From: Carallia brachiata
Taxonomy: Eukaryota > Streptophyta > Magnoliopsida > Malpighiales > Rhizophoraceae
Length of the DNA stretch: 64,000 nucleotides
Reading direction: 5' to 3'
Assembly (NCBI GenBank): GCA_021464245.1
Contig: JADCRB010000041.1
Coordinates: 124,001 to 188,000 of the forward strand
Both the position numbers and the translations under genes were made by a program. The number at the start of each line of letters is the position of its first letter. The first letter of the stretch is position 1. The notes below the pieces were generated by a model. It was not told the origin of the DNA. It made no database searches and saw only the letters and a program-made list of their open reading frames with translations. Below, one piece after another: positions 20,136 to 31,689 of this stretch.

Positions 20136-20639
20136 ACAACGCATGTTGCTTTTCATCAAGGTGAGGGTAAATGCGCCGTACAGATGCCCATTGACCCCCA
20201 CAAAAATATTTCCAGCGCAACGATCAAGAAGAGGACCCATATGTCCTTTTCTCTCATTAGTTTTTCTTCTTTCATGTTTTTTTTAAAATTTTTTATTACC
20301 AGTGGGAATTTTCTTCTATTGATAGACGAAGGAAGATCAAAATAAATGTGGACACGAATACGTCCACGTACATTATCAAACATGCAATCCATGTGCATGC
20401 TATTCCGCTACTTTCAAGAATCTGGCCAACTTTGCGGGCGTTATTTTTTATTGAAAAATATAAGAAACAATATTTAAGTGCGAGCCATTACATAATTAAA
20501 ATTTTTTAAAAAATAAATAAATTTTTAAATATTATTATATAAATTATATAAATACTCAATTTATTATTATTTAAATTTAAGTTGAGTATTGAAATTTTTT
20601 TTTATTACTTCCTAACTTTTTTTTGACATTCTTGTTACT

Positions 20640-21023
20640 TCCTAGCTTGCTATTCGTTTGCCATCTATCCACATGTCCGTACACCTGGATATATTTTTGC
20701 AAAAATCTTATTAAACCATGTGTTAGGTTTTTTATTGGTTGGTTGGCACCCATCAGCATTAAACCACCAAACACGTGTTTTTATATTTTATGAACTATAA
20801 TTAATTAGAAAAAAATTGTCTTTTTCATGACAAAAAAGAAAACGAATGTCATGATGACCACTTGCGAAAAGGCTAGAATTGATTTGGATTCCTCTCTAGT
20901 GATCAACAACGTACCTAATGCTTTTACTTCTACTTTGTTATGCGGACCAAATTTTCAATCTTCTTGTAACAATTTATGTCTTTACTTTCATATGCTCACA
21001 AATTTGGGAATCTTTTTTTAGAT
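20640..21023 (+). repeat. diverged direct duplicate of 16740-17220
   Basis: Counterpart of the segment at 16.7-17.2 kb; see shared blocks there. It runs into the foldback MITE at 21024. Confidence 0.5.
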
Positions 21024-21180
21024 CATACATAATTATATGGCTTTTGGCGGATTTGCAAATCACAGTGTTGGCCCCAATCTCATAAAGTACCCGTGAATTA
21101 CATGTCGGGAGGATTTCCACAAAATGAGATTGGAACCGACAATGTGATTTGTAAATCAACACAGCCATAAATTATGTATG
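21024..21180. repeat. short foldback/MITE with about 57-bp inverted repeats
   Basis: The left arm starts CATACATAATTATATGGC and runs to CCCAATCTCAT. The right arm, reverse-complemented, starts CATACATAATTTATGGC and runs to TCCAATCTCAT. A roughly 40-bp centre separates the arms. A half copy with its flank is at about 17217-17330. Confidence 0.7.
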
Positions 21181-21649
21181 GCTGCAACGGAAAATCCAAA
21201 ACTAATGGAATCAGATGCAGGCCAATGACAGCGAGGATAACAACTTTGCCGAAAAAGGCGCAGCAACAAGTGGCTGGACAGGCAATTATTATTATTATTA
21301 TTATTTTTTGTCCTATGGGGGCTTATAGCCAGTAGAGTGCAGGACACAGTGGTGGGATTTAAGGGGGACGGGTCCTTGGCCAGTGGACTCCAAATCGATC
21401 CTGGTCAAGTGCTGTTTTACACGACGGTGGAGGCTTGGACAACAAATGAAAACCCAACGGCATTGTTCGTGCATCAGCTTCTTGGGTGTCTTTGAATTAG
21501 CTCACGACAGTTCTGCACCAGCACAAAAACAGCATGGGTCTGAGGGACGCCATTACTAACAGCCTCCATAGCCGGGTTTGAGTGCAATTATTGTTGGGAT
21601 AGAGTAGCAGAAGATTAATTGGAGCGCATGCCAAAATATGCCCAAAAGA

Positions 21650-21915
21650 TTTTTTTTTTGAAAAAAAAAAACAGTGATCATAATGAAGTCTCACCTAGCA
21701 CATGTTTCTTGTGCCCCACTTTGCGTTAAGTTCGGATTGAACAATGGGCCCATCAGTAGGGAACAATGAATCATGAATGAAATTTTCGTATCATTGCTAT
21801 ACACCAATTTGGAAAAATAGAGAATTATGATTGGGTACTGCAGAAGTCCAATAATAGAGGATGAATTATTGGTGGGAGGCAGTGGATGATCACGTGGGAT
21901 GAGCTCCAATAATAT
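21650..21915 (-). repeat. inverted counterpart of 14535-15030
   Basis: Reverse complement shares the CATCCCACGTGATCATCCAC, TGATGGGCCCATTGTTCAATCC and AAAGTGGGGCACAAG blocks with 14.5-15.0 kb. Confidence 0.65.
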
Positions 21916-22344
21916 TTGTTTTTATCAATGATTGTGTTTACACAAACACATGAAACTGGAAACTTTGCCGGTCAAATAAGCTTACGCGTCACATGCACGT
22001 CCAATGGCAGGGCAGCGATTTTCCTGTCAAAAATTAATTTCGGCCCAGCTCAACAAGTGAAGTGCGACGTGCGCCTTTTTGGTCCCATTTATCTTCTGTA
22101 TACATTTTTGGTTTTATAAAATTTTTCTTTTTGTGGTATATTGTTGGCAGAATCTGCCGGCGAAACTGTCGGAAGAGTTAAAAGCAAAGGAGCATGGCCC
22201 ATCCCGAGCGTTACTTTTCATTTCACCTCACTGGACCCAGCTACAAGGCCGCAAATGAGACAATCGAGAATCACTATTAGGTCAGTTGCCGAACAACCAC
22301 CAAATAAAAAAAATATTACGTGGTTGTGATTTTTGGCAACGAAC

Positions 22345-22680
22345 AGGGAATCCCACTTTAGAATTGATCGATTATATAAAAAGAATCTCATTATATTATC
22401 ATATAAAACGTTATTTATATAGTATTTATATTATAATAATTAACATATTTTATAAAATTAAAAAAAAAATAAATCAAAATGAATAGTAATATTTTTTAAT
22501 TTTATGTTTTATTATTTTAATTATATAAAACGTATTATTATTACAACTTAAATATTATATAAATAACTTTTTATACGATCACGAACATTTTCTCACGTAG
22601 AAATTGACCTGCCACCCGCCCTCCGCGCTCATTTGATACCCATTTGGAAAGGACGTTTGCATGGCGAGAATAGGCCACAG
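22345..22680 (+). repeat. dispersed repeat unit, interrupted copy
   Basis: Counterpart of 20030-20135: AATCCCACTTTAGAATTGAT at its left, then about 215 bp of AT-rich insertion, then AGAAATTGACCTGCCAC and GGACGTTTGCATGGCGAGAA. The rest of 22681-23585 is AT-rich with no gene seen. Confidence 0.55.
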
Positions 22681-23590
22681 AAATTCTGCATGGTCGTTTC
22701 CGTGTCATTTCTTATTTGGTGTACGCATGCAATGAATTCGACTGCCTGGCAGGAGGACCATCAAAATTTCATCAATTATGGCGCGTTCAATTTTAAAATT
22801 AAATACAGAACAAAAATATAACGGTTAATCGATTAATTTATTTAACTAGACGTTTAATATTTTTAACAAAAAATAAATAAAAAATACCTTTAATTTTATT
22901 ATAAATATTAATCAAATAATTATACAAAATAATCAATCAATTATTATATATTTATCTTCCATTTACATTTTTTTTGCATCCACCTAAATTTTCCCTTCAT
23001 TTTCCACCCTGCAATCATTTTTGCTCGGATGATGAGAAGAAGATGAACGGCGTCGGCATCCAAGATTTGAACGCAGCGCATCCAGATATCACGTCATCAG
23101 CCGGGCTGAAGAGCTGATGATTTTCAGGCTAAAAACTAAAAAGCTGGCGGCAAAGCTTTTAGGTACACATATCACACATGTTGAAAAATTTACAATTAAC
23201 ACACTCTGTTTTATATTCCATAATAATTCACGCCTTGCATTTTGAAATATAACAAAAAAATATTTTGTAACTACAGTTAATATAAAAAAAATCACCACTT
23301 TTGTATCATATAATAAATTTAAAATATTTTTTAAAAAATAACAAATTTAATATAATTGAATTATTTATACGTAGATAGCGTGATAGATTTGTTATAAAAT
23401 AATTTAATTATATTAAATTTATTACTCTTTAAAAGATGTGCTTAAATGTATTATATGACGTAAAGGTAGTAATGTTTTATTATATTAGCCCTTATAACGA
23501 AAAATTGTTACACAAACTAAACGAGAGTAGTGAAAACACATATCCACCCCTTTCTTTTAATAAAATTTATACGATGTTCCAAAAAATAGG

Positions 23591-24403
23591 TGTAACGGGC
23601 GTAAAACGAGCTTATAACAGTTAGACTTAAAAATACAAAAATAAATATACAAATAAAATTTAAAATAAAAGAAAATTTACGTGGGATCGATTTTCGAAAT
23701 TCCTCCGATTAGTGCTCTTTTGTGACTCTTGTCAAGAGCTACTCGAACTTGATTTGACAGCAGTAAATTCCACAGTTTTATTTTGAACTGGATAGACTGA
23801 AAATGAATCTGATGTAGACGTTTAGAGTATGGTTAAGAATTGCAGAAACTTGATCTGAGCCGATATGACTTAGTTTCACCAAGAGTCGAAGAGACTTGTT
23901 CTCGGGCGAGCTGCCTGAACTTTGCTGAGGGTCGTATGAGGCTTGATCCCAGCCAGATTTGTAATATTTTGATATTTTAGATCTATACCCTCACAGATCC
24001 AGATCTGATGCGATCGGAGAGTATAAATCCAAAATATATTTGGAAAATGGATACAGCAATATTTTTTTGGGATTTACACCTGAGATATATCTCAAAAAGA
24101 AATTAAGAGAGTATACCACAGAATACAAAATCGTAGAATAATGAAAATTTTAAAGAATTTATTGCAATATTTATGTTCGGCGAATTTTTTTTCTTTTTTT
24201 TTTCTACTCTCTCTGCTTGTTTTTTTTTTTCGCTGCCTGGATGCAATTTGGGGGGGAGGCCAATTTATAGGCCTCCCCTGCCTGTCTGCCACCAACCATT
24301 TGGTTGGTGGCATTCAATTTAGGTTGGCAGCTGCCAACCTTGACTTCAAGGTTGGCGGCTGTCGACGCCTCTTTTTCTTTTTCTTTTTTTTTACTAGTTT
24401 ACA
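23591..24403 (-). repeat. 3' LTR of element 2
   Basis: Starts TGTAACGGGC and ends TAGTTTACA in plus-strand reading. R/U5 is homologous to element 1 and U3 is not. U3 holds a TATA-like TATAAATTGG (minus strand, about 24260-24269) and the CCACCAAC/GTTGGTGG hairpin at about 24291-24312. Confidence 0.93.
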
Positions 24404-24915
24404 AATGTCCTCACTTCAAGAGTCGATAAGGAATAATTTTACTGAAGTGATCCGAACCGAGTCTTGAAGTCCAGCTTGAAAATTGAGATGTCCTGTTGAA
24501 CATTGAATGTTGAAGTCTTCTATCTCCGACTAGCCCAACTGTTGTTGGATCTCAACAGAAACTGATATGATCTTGAGGAAGTTAGTAGCCCAACCAATAT
24601 AGAAATTGAAGTCTTGACTCCAGGTGAGGTCGAGCTTACATTGCTCACAAAAGATTTTATATATGTCTTAAAGTTCTATAGCTCCGGTGAGAAAGATCCG
24701 GTAGGCAAAGAACTTGAACCTTCCCATGAGGAAGGTCAAAACTACAGAACTTCAAGACCTGCACACAGAGAGACGGGCTGTAATGATGATTCCCGAGTCT
24801 GCTCCGACGTAAGGAGAGTAGTTGGAACTTCCCTGTACGTCGCTGCATTTGTAGATCCATAAGGACGATCACAACTTCTTGGCTCGCTGCAATAGATGTG
24901 AACTAAGGAGAGCGG

Positions 24916-25065
24916 TTAGAACACCATGACACCGATGGTATTGGAGACTAAGTTTCGAAGGCTGTTAGGGATCCCTCGAGAAGGACTACTCCTTCTTTTA
25001 TTAGCTCGTGCGCCTTCAACCTCTTGATCAAAGAACTTTCTAAGACAAATGAAGAGATTAGCCAT
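24916..25065 (-). CDS. short conserved accessory ORF (element 2)
   Basis: A 49-codon frame starting MANLFICLRKFFDQEVEGA. It matches the N-terminus of the element 1 frame at 5152-4778 at the same place relative to WOX and the 3' LTR. It ends after SNTIGVMVF, where element 1 differs. No recognised domain; conservation is seen by eye only. Confidence 0.3.
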   Translation of the reverse strand: MANLFICLRKFFDQEVEGARANKRRSSPSRGIPNSLRNLVSNTIGVMVF

Positions 25066-25305
25066 TTTCTTTTTGAAAAAAAGAAGAGCTAAAGAGTGAG
25101 TGTTATGACTCGGGTATGCATGGATATATACATACACCAAAGATTTTTTTTTTAAAAAAGTGCACAGAATTGAGTGGGGTCCTCCACGTCTCTTTCCCGC
25201 ATAAGAGACAAAAGAGGCAGCAGCTGTCGCGTGCCACTAAAGTCGTTACCGTGTGCTGCAGAAGTCGTTACCGTGTGCCGCCCAAAGTCGTTGCACCTTA
25301 TCTTG

Positions 25306-25932
25306 TCAACCGTCATAGCGGAGCTCAAGGTGTAGCTCCAAGTCAATCCCGGCCTCGTCCAATGGGCCGATGATGTTGACGTCGCTGGAGCCTTCCAGCT
25401 GGTTGATGCTACCGGAATATTCTGGAAAGAGAGGTAAAGTTTCACTAGAATGACTTCTTTCTGCTAGAAAAGTTCTTCCTGAACTTAAGTACTTAGGATG
25501 GATGAACCCTTGGCTGACTTCGCAAGACCACCTTGACCAGTACGCATACTCCCACATGCTACGGCTTTGATCGTTATAGCCTGAAGAGACTATTATAGTG
25601 GTAGAACTCGGACCTGCTTCATTTGAGGGCGAAGCTGTATCGGTGAGACTTACTATCGGAACGACAGACTGTGCTTTGGAAAAAGCAGTTCTCAGTACCA
25701 GTTTCTTCCTGGTTCTCCGATTCTGGAACCAATAAAACACATTTTTTCCTTCGATCGCCCCGAACGGGCGCAGTCACTAGACAAGTTGGTAAATCTGAGA
25801 TGTATTAAGAATAATACCTTCATTGTTGTAGAAGACTTTCTCCAAAATTTGCAGTTGTGCCATGGTTGGTTGCCACCTTGTGCGGGGTGACCTTTCTTCT
25901 GCCTTGTCTTGAGGTTCTGCAACTGGTTTCAT
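25306..25932 (-). pseudogene. WOX homeobox pseudogene in element 2
   Basis: Equivalent of the element 1 WOX ORF, in one frame for 208 codons except for two adjacent stops (TAG TGA at about 25787-25792) inside the homeodomain after ASQIYQLV-equivalent residues. Downstream, KNVFYWFQNRRTRKK, the complete WUS-box neighbourhood (FLAERSHSSETLPLFPEYSG, identical to element 1) and a C-terminal LELHLEL EAR-like motif remain. Upstream, the frame stays open to 26064 (MAHMSINCERLKN...), a segment that element 1 also has but out of frame. It shows that WOX was already part of the family before these two insertions diverged. Confidence 0.88.
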
Positions 25933-26433
25933 CTTTCTTCTAGCAGAGGGCAAAGGTCTGGTATATGGTGAAGATCGGTTGAGACTGAGGCTAGGTTTCA
26001 GACTCAAACCCTCAATTATTTTTATATTTTTGAGTCGTTCACAGTTTATACTCATGTGGGCCAAGAGTGGAACTGGATTTTGAACTTGAGTTCTAGACTT
26101 GTGTCTAGAACTTGTGATTTTTGGGTTTCGAGCTTTGGATTATATTTGGGTTTTTGGTCTTAGGTTTTTGGGCTTGAGTTTTTGGGCTTTCTTGATTTGG
26201 GCTTTTGGATTTGGGTAGAGTGTTTGGACTTCTCGACTTGGACTTTTGGATTTGGCTCGAGTGTTTGGGTTTTGGATCTAGACTTGGCTTGCAGGTTTTG
26301 GAATTGGGCTTGAGTTTTCTGATTTGGGCTCAAGTGTTTGGGCCTGGATTTTCGGGTTTTGATTTTCGCTTGGACTTTCAAATCAAGAATTTCAAATTTT
26401 TTTTCTTTTTTTATTTTGATTTTTTAAACATAT

Positions 26434-27560
26434 TTATACATAATACTACTTCAGAAATTTAACATTGATCGGGCCAATTCAGACGCCTTCTTGGTCTGAC
26501 AGCATGTAAGCGTTGTGGGTATAAGCCTCCTGAACTAAGTATGACCCGTCCCATTTGGAAGTAAGCTTGTCACCAGGCCGGTGCTTCATGTTATGGTCGT
26601 CGTACTGCAAGAACAAGGTTTCCAACTTGAAAAGATCGAGGGCGGACCCTGCGGTTGAATATGTTGGTGAGCCGGGTTTGGTAGCATTCGAGTTGCTGCT
26701 ATGCTTTGAGTCTCCTTTCATCAAGGGCTTCTAACTCATCCAGACGTAGGCGAGTATTCTCCTCCTATGTGAGTCCTTCCAGAACAGCCATGTGCTGAGA
26801 TGAAATTTGTGTTTCCAACGACAGTATTGCTTTAACACCATAAACAAGTGAGTATGACGTCACCTGTGTTAGAGTCTGGTAAGTTGTACGATACGCCCAT
26901 AATGCCTCCGGAATTCTGTCATGCCAATCTCCTTTTGATTTAGAGACTACCTTCCGCAATAGGTTGCATAAGGTATTGTTGAATGCTTCGGCCAAGCCGT
27001 TAGCCAGGGCATTGTACATAGATAACTTGTACTGCTTGAACTTGAACTTTTCGCAGAGTTTATCGATCAAGCTGTTATAGAACTGCTTGCCATTATCAGT
27101 GATGATGAATCGAGGGACTCCATAGCCATAGATTAGCTAAGTCCGGATGATATTGTCAACATGCTCCTTCTTTACCTCTCTAAGTGGAATAGTTTCGGCC
27201 ATTTTTGAGAAGTAGTCTGTTGTTCCTAAGATGTAAAGGTGACCTAGAGACGACTTTGGCAAGGGCCCCACTAAGTCGAGACCCCGAGCTTCAAAGGGCC
27301 AGGACAAGACGGTTGGATGCAGTGGCTCTGGTGGTTGATGTATGTAATTGGTATGTAATTGGTATGAAATTGACAAGCTTGACAGGCTTTAGCAAACTCA
27401 ATGGAATCTCATCCTTCTAAGCTGAAAGTGCAACTTAGGCCCTGATTGATGTCCTCCACAAACACTAGAATGTGCTTCAGCGAGAGCTTGCTTTGCCTCT
27501 TCATTGCTTAGGCAGCGAAGTAAAACTTTATTAAAAGACCTTCGATACAGAGCATCCTTG
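26434..27560 (-). pseudogene. integrase remnant of element 2
   Basis: Pieces in several frames: HTNYIHQPPEPLHPTV and GLDLVGPLPKSSLGHL (27137-27376), YNALANGLAEAFNNTLC (26765-27070), and RPGDKLTSKWDGSYLVQEAY (26479-26724). The last codons contain a TAG where element 1 has Gln (LK-stop-YYV). A 13-bp local duplication (GTATGTAATTG) near 27339-27364 adds to the damage. Confidence 0.85.
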
Positions 27561-27742
27561 AGATATATGAAACGGGGAGCTCATCGTTGAATTTCTATCT
27601 TATGACGACGATTTTCGGGCAGCTTCCCGTGCTGTAGGTAGTCAATGATTGGTTGGCGCCAATCCTGATCCTTCGCGAGATGTACAGATACAGCGTTCGC
27701 TGCTGTAGTTTCTTCATCATCCTTCTATGGAACTATTCATTT

Positions 27743-28290
27743 CTAGCATACGACAACAACTATAGCATGAATTTCTGACTTTGCAAAAGAAGTGGCCAGG
27801 TTAGCCAACGCGTCTGCTTCAGTATTTTCTTGTCGAGGCACATGCTCCAAGGTAATGCTTTCAAATTCATCCATTAATTGTCGAGCACGTTGATGGTAAG
27901 GCACAAGGTCCTCTTTCTTCACATTATACAATCCTGTAAGTTGGTTGATGACGAGTTGGGAATCTCCATAGACTTCTATAATTGGAATCTTCATATCGAC
28001 AGTCATTTGAAGACCAATGATTAAAGTCTAGTATTCAGCAATATTATTTGAATATACCTTACCGAAAATGATAGCATATGGTAGTATTAGTCGTTGAGGA
28101 GTGACAAACACTATGCTGGCACCAGCACCATCACGTCTTGCTGCACCATCAAAGAACATCGTCTATGGTGGCAGTGTCTCAATGTAAAAGACCTCTTCAT
28201 CTGGAAGATCATCTGTGAACTCCCAATCCGACGGACATGGTTATCTGCTAGGAAATCTGCTAGGGCTTGTCCCTTTACTGCTTTTTGAGG
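27743..28290 (-). pseudogene. second RNase H remnant of element 2
   Basis: The segment 27743-28006 keeps VYGDSQLVINQLTGLYNVKKEDL and NTEADALANLATS. The N-terminal half (FFDGA region, about 28110-28170) is present but separated by stops. Same Tat-type extra RNase H as element 1. Confidence 0.8.
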
Positions 28291-28314
28291 CACGTAGATA
28301 ATGTTGTAGCTCTG

Positions 28315-28680
28315 TCAGATTACTGTCCACTTGGCAAGTCGTGCTGAAAAAATTGGCCTAGATAAGATATATTTGATAGGATCAGCTATGGCAATGAGAC
28401 GTACCATGTGAGCTTGCATGTAGTGTCTCAGCTTATCAATAGCGAAGAACAGTGCTAGACATGTCTTTTTAATGGGCGAATAGCTCAGTTCCGGACCGTT
28501 TAGTATTCTGCTCAAGTAATATAAGGCAACTTCCTTTCCCTGCTCATTTTCCTGTGCAAGCAGGGCTCGAAAAGACATTTCCTGTGCTGCAATTTAGAGA
28601 ATCAATGACTTTCCTTGAATTGGAGCACCCAAGACTGGTGGATTAGAAAGGTACTTCTTTGTACTTTCGAAGGCTTTGCT
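28315..28680 (-). pseudogene. RT-linked RNase H remnant of element 2
   Basis: 28315-28578 reads RALLAQENEQGKEVALYYL, SYSPIKKTCLALFFAIDKL and RHYMQAHMVRLIAIADP. It is more complete at its C-terminal end than element 1 but is broken upstream by a stop. Confidence 0.8.
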
Positions 28681-28692
28681 GCAAGCTTCGTC

Positions 28693-29571
28693 TCACTTGA
28701 AGTTAACATCCTTCTTCATCAGCCGATGGAAAGGTTGACACCTCCCAACTAAATTGGAGATGAAACAGCGAATGCAGGTCAGCTTTCCTTGTAGGCTTTG
28801 CAGTTCATGCAGGTTTTTAGGTTCAGGCATCTTTTGAATTACCTCAACCTTTGACTGATCAACTTCGATTTCACGATGGTGCACCACGAACCCAAGAAAC
28901 TTGCCTAATGTGACACCGAATGCGCACTTCAAAGGATTCATTTTGAGTTGATGTTTGCGAAGTATTTCAGACACCTTTTTGAGATCTCCGAGATGGTCTT
29001 TGCGCTCCTTAATCTTTACTACTAAGTCATCAACATAACATTTTATAATCTTATGCAGCATGTCATCAAAAATTTTTTGCATGGCACGCTGATAAGTGGC
29101 GCCAGCATTTTTTAATCCGAATGACATAATTTTGTAGCAGTATATACCTTTTGGGGTTTGGAATGCTGTCAACTCCTCTTCTTCTGGTGCATTCTGATTT
29201 GGTTATAGCCTGAAAAACCATCCATGAAGGACAATGCCTCGTGACCCGTTGTTGCATCAACTGTGATCTCCGTTATGGGCAACGAAAGTCATCTTTCGGG
29301 CAGGCCCTTTTAAGATCTCGAAAATCAACACATACCTCAACTGTCCATTCTTCTTTCTTACTGGGACTATGTTGGCAATCCACATTAGGTAGGTGACCTC
29401 TCGGATGAAGCCAACATTGATCAGCTTGTTAACCTCCTCCTCGATTTGTGGAATGAGTTTCGGGTGGAACCATCGTTGTGGCTGCTTGACAGAACGAACA
29501 CCCTTCTTTACTGCTAGACGATGCACCGCAATTTCGGTCAAGTCCACATTTTCTTTAATCCATGCGAACAC
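28693..29571 (-). pseudogene. reverse transcriptase remnant of element 2
   Basis: Two open pieces. 29257-29571 holds the N-terminal part (HRLAVKKGVRSVKQPQ..IVPVRKKNGQLR) and then shifts frame at VLIFEIL. 28693-29172 holds the palm, with MSFGLKNAGATYQRAM and the catalytic YVDD. About 60 residues between them are out of frame or interrupted. Confidence 0.88.
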
Positions 29572-29899
29572 GTCCCTGTATTGACTTAATACTGAACATA
29601 TTCTTGCTCTTCTTCTGCAGTAAGTAAAGCACTTACAAATGTAGGTCGGGATCTTCCGAGAGCCAAGATTGACCTCCTTGAGTTCATCAACAGTTGCTTG
29701 GCCACCATCTTCAAGTTCCGGGGGGCCTCCTTTACTTCACCGTCTGATGAGTCGACTCAGCCTCCTCGCTAATTGTGACATGGAATGTAGAGCCCCTAAC
29801 TTCATCCTCTTTGTTTGACTGGATGATCTTGTTTGGTGGTGATGGTGATGGCACGTGCATCGGCTGCTCGGCTTCGGTCTTTTAGCGTGATCCGCACAG

Positions 29900-31122
29900 G
29901 TGACTTCTCCTAATAACCTAAGCCAAGTCGGGACTATGATCGTTGAGAAGTGGTGCCATGTGTGGACGGCAGCGTACCCATTGTGCTCGGGTTTGAGAAG
30001 TCATAGCCCCTTGGCCAAGCTTATGCATTAGGATCAAATCCTTCATGTGTTTTTTCTTCTGGAAGTGAGCCGCCTTCGACTGCCCCTGTGTGGTTACGAA
30101 GCCTTTTAATGGTTTTGAAGACAAAACCGGCTCAATCTTTGGTATCGGCAGAGTGTAAGTCTCCTTCAGGTTGTGCAGTCTTTTTTTGGGTTGGCTATGT
30201 CCTTGCTCCTGTTTAGGATCAATACAATAAGAGAAAGGGGGTTGACCTTCTGAGGTCGTGACTTCGGCACATAGCGTAGGACTGGAGTGGAGCTTGAAGA
30301 TGCAATCCTTCGGACGAAGTTCAGCAGCTGTGGCAGCTTTTCATTTGTCGGAGCCTGAGGTTGAGCATTGGCAGGTTCTTCGACAGCTTTTTCCTTTTTA
30401 TGGATGCCCCCAGTCCAAGTAGCTTTTGATGGAATGATCTCCGGATTGTCTGTGTCGGTGTAGAAGACTGCATCCGCCAAATGTGATTCAGCATCATCTA
30501 AACGGCTTTAAGTCAGCATTGACCTTTTGAACGCCACCATTGTAGTACTTGAAGCACTGATGCAGGCTTGAGAGCACAACTCCATTTCCATGAATCCATG
30601 GTCGTCCTAGCAACATCTTATACGTGGTACGTGCATCGATCACATGAAATAGAGTGCTAGAAGTGAGATTACCGATAGTTAGCTCCAAACGAATCATCCC
30701 AATTACTTTCTGTCCTCTTTGTTTAAAGTCATGAATCATCAAGAGACTGTCTGATAACTCATCAATGCTGATGCGAGCTCCTTTATGGTGGATTTTGGGA
30801 TAATATTGACTACCGAGCCATCGTCGTTCAGAATATGTCGGACTTTTTGTTCTCTCACATAACTTGATATATACAGCGGCCGATTGTGGGGTTTGGACCC
30901 CAGCATGAGATCATCATCTGAAAATGAGATAGCAGAGTAACATCCAACGTGATTTTGGGCCGTCCGATGCTTTGTCGAGTTGGAATTACTCGATGGAAGA
31001 GATCCAGCTGAGGTATGGAGAGTGTTGCTGACTTGGTTCTGCCATACTTCTGTTAATTGGAAAGTTGCAAACAGCTGAGGGTCAGCAAGAAGAGTTTGAA
31101 GAGTTTTATATTCCTTCTCCAT
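29900..31122 (-). pseudogene. protease/linker remnant of element 2
   Basis: 30739-31122 retains the active-site region HILNDDGSVVNIIPKS, intact in sequence here. 30494-30742 continues with TSSTLFHVIDARTTYKMLLG, and 30166-30480 and 29918-30124 hold the linker. Compared with element 1, single-base losses are dense between 29580 and 30190. Confidence 0.8.
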
Positions 31123-31689
31123 TGTCGACGTTTTGTCATTGAGCGATTCCTCCTTATGGTGTGTCGTTTTTTCTGATGGATGTGAAGTGATGGTGGTCTG
31201 ATTTGCCGAGGTTATGCCTTCTTGGTCTAGAATGATTTTATTCTAGCTCTTGAGCTTCATGATTAGTTCCTTCAAGACAAAACATTTCTCAGTTGGATAA
31301 CTTATTATGCGGTATTATTTGCAGAATCTTGGATCGCTGACTCGATCCTTTTCATTGGGGCGCTTGCATTCTGGGAGCTCGATCAGTTTCGCCTCCAAAA
31401 GTTGGTCAAGAATGTCTGGGAATCTGAGTCGGGAAATGGGTAACTTTCTGCTCCAACTCTCGCAATGTCACCTTCCGTCATTCCTGTTGTTTTGGCTAAG
31501 TTATTTGGGTTGAAGGATTTACCTTAACTTTAGCTCCCACTTTTACTGGTGCGGTTTCAACAGTGATCACTTCTTTCCCTTTTCCTAACTGTTGGGTTTC
31601 TTAATCTTCCTTTTGACTCCTTACTGGTCCAACTGGATGGGAGCCATGCCCCCGGGAGTCTGAATGCTTATCTCCATATCATGTGCGCG

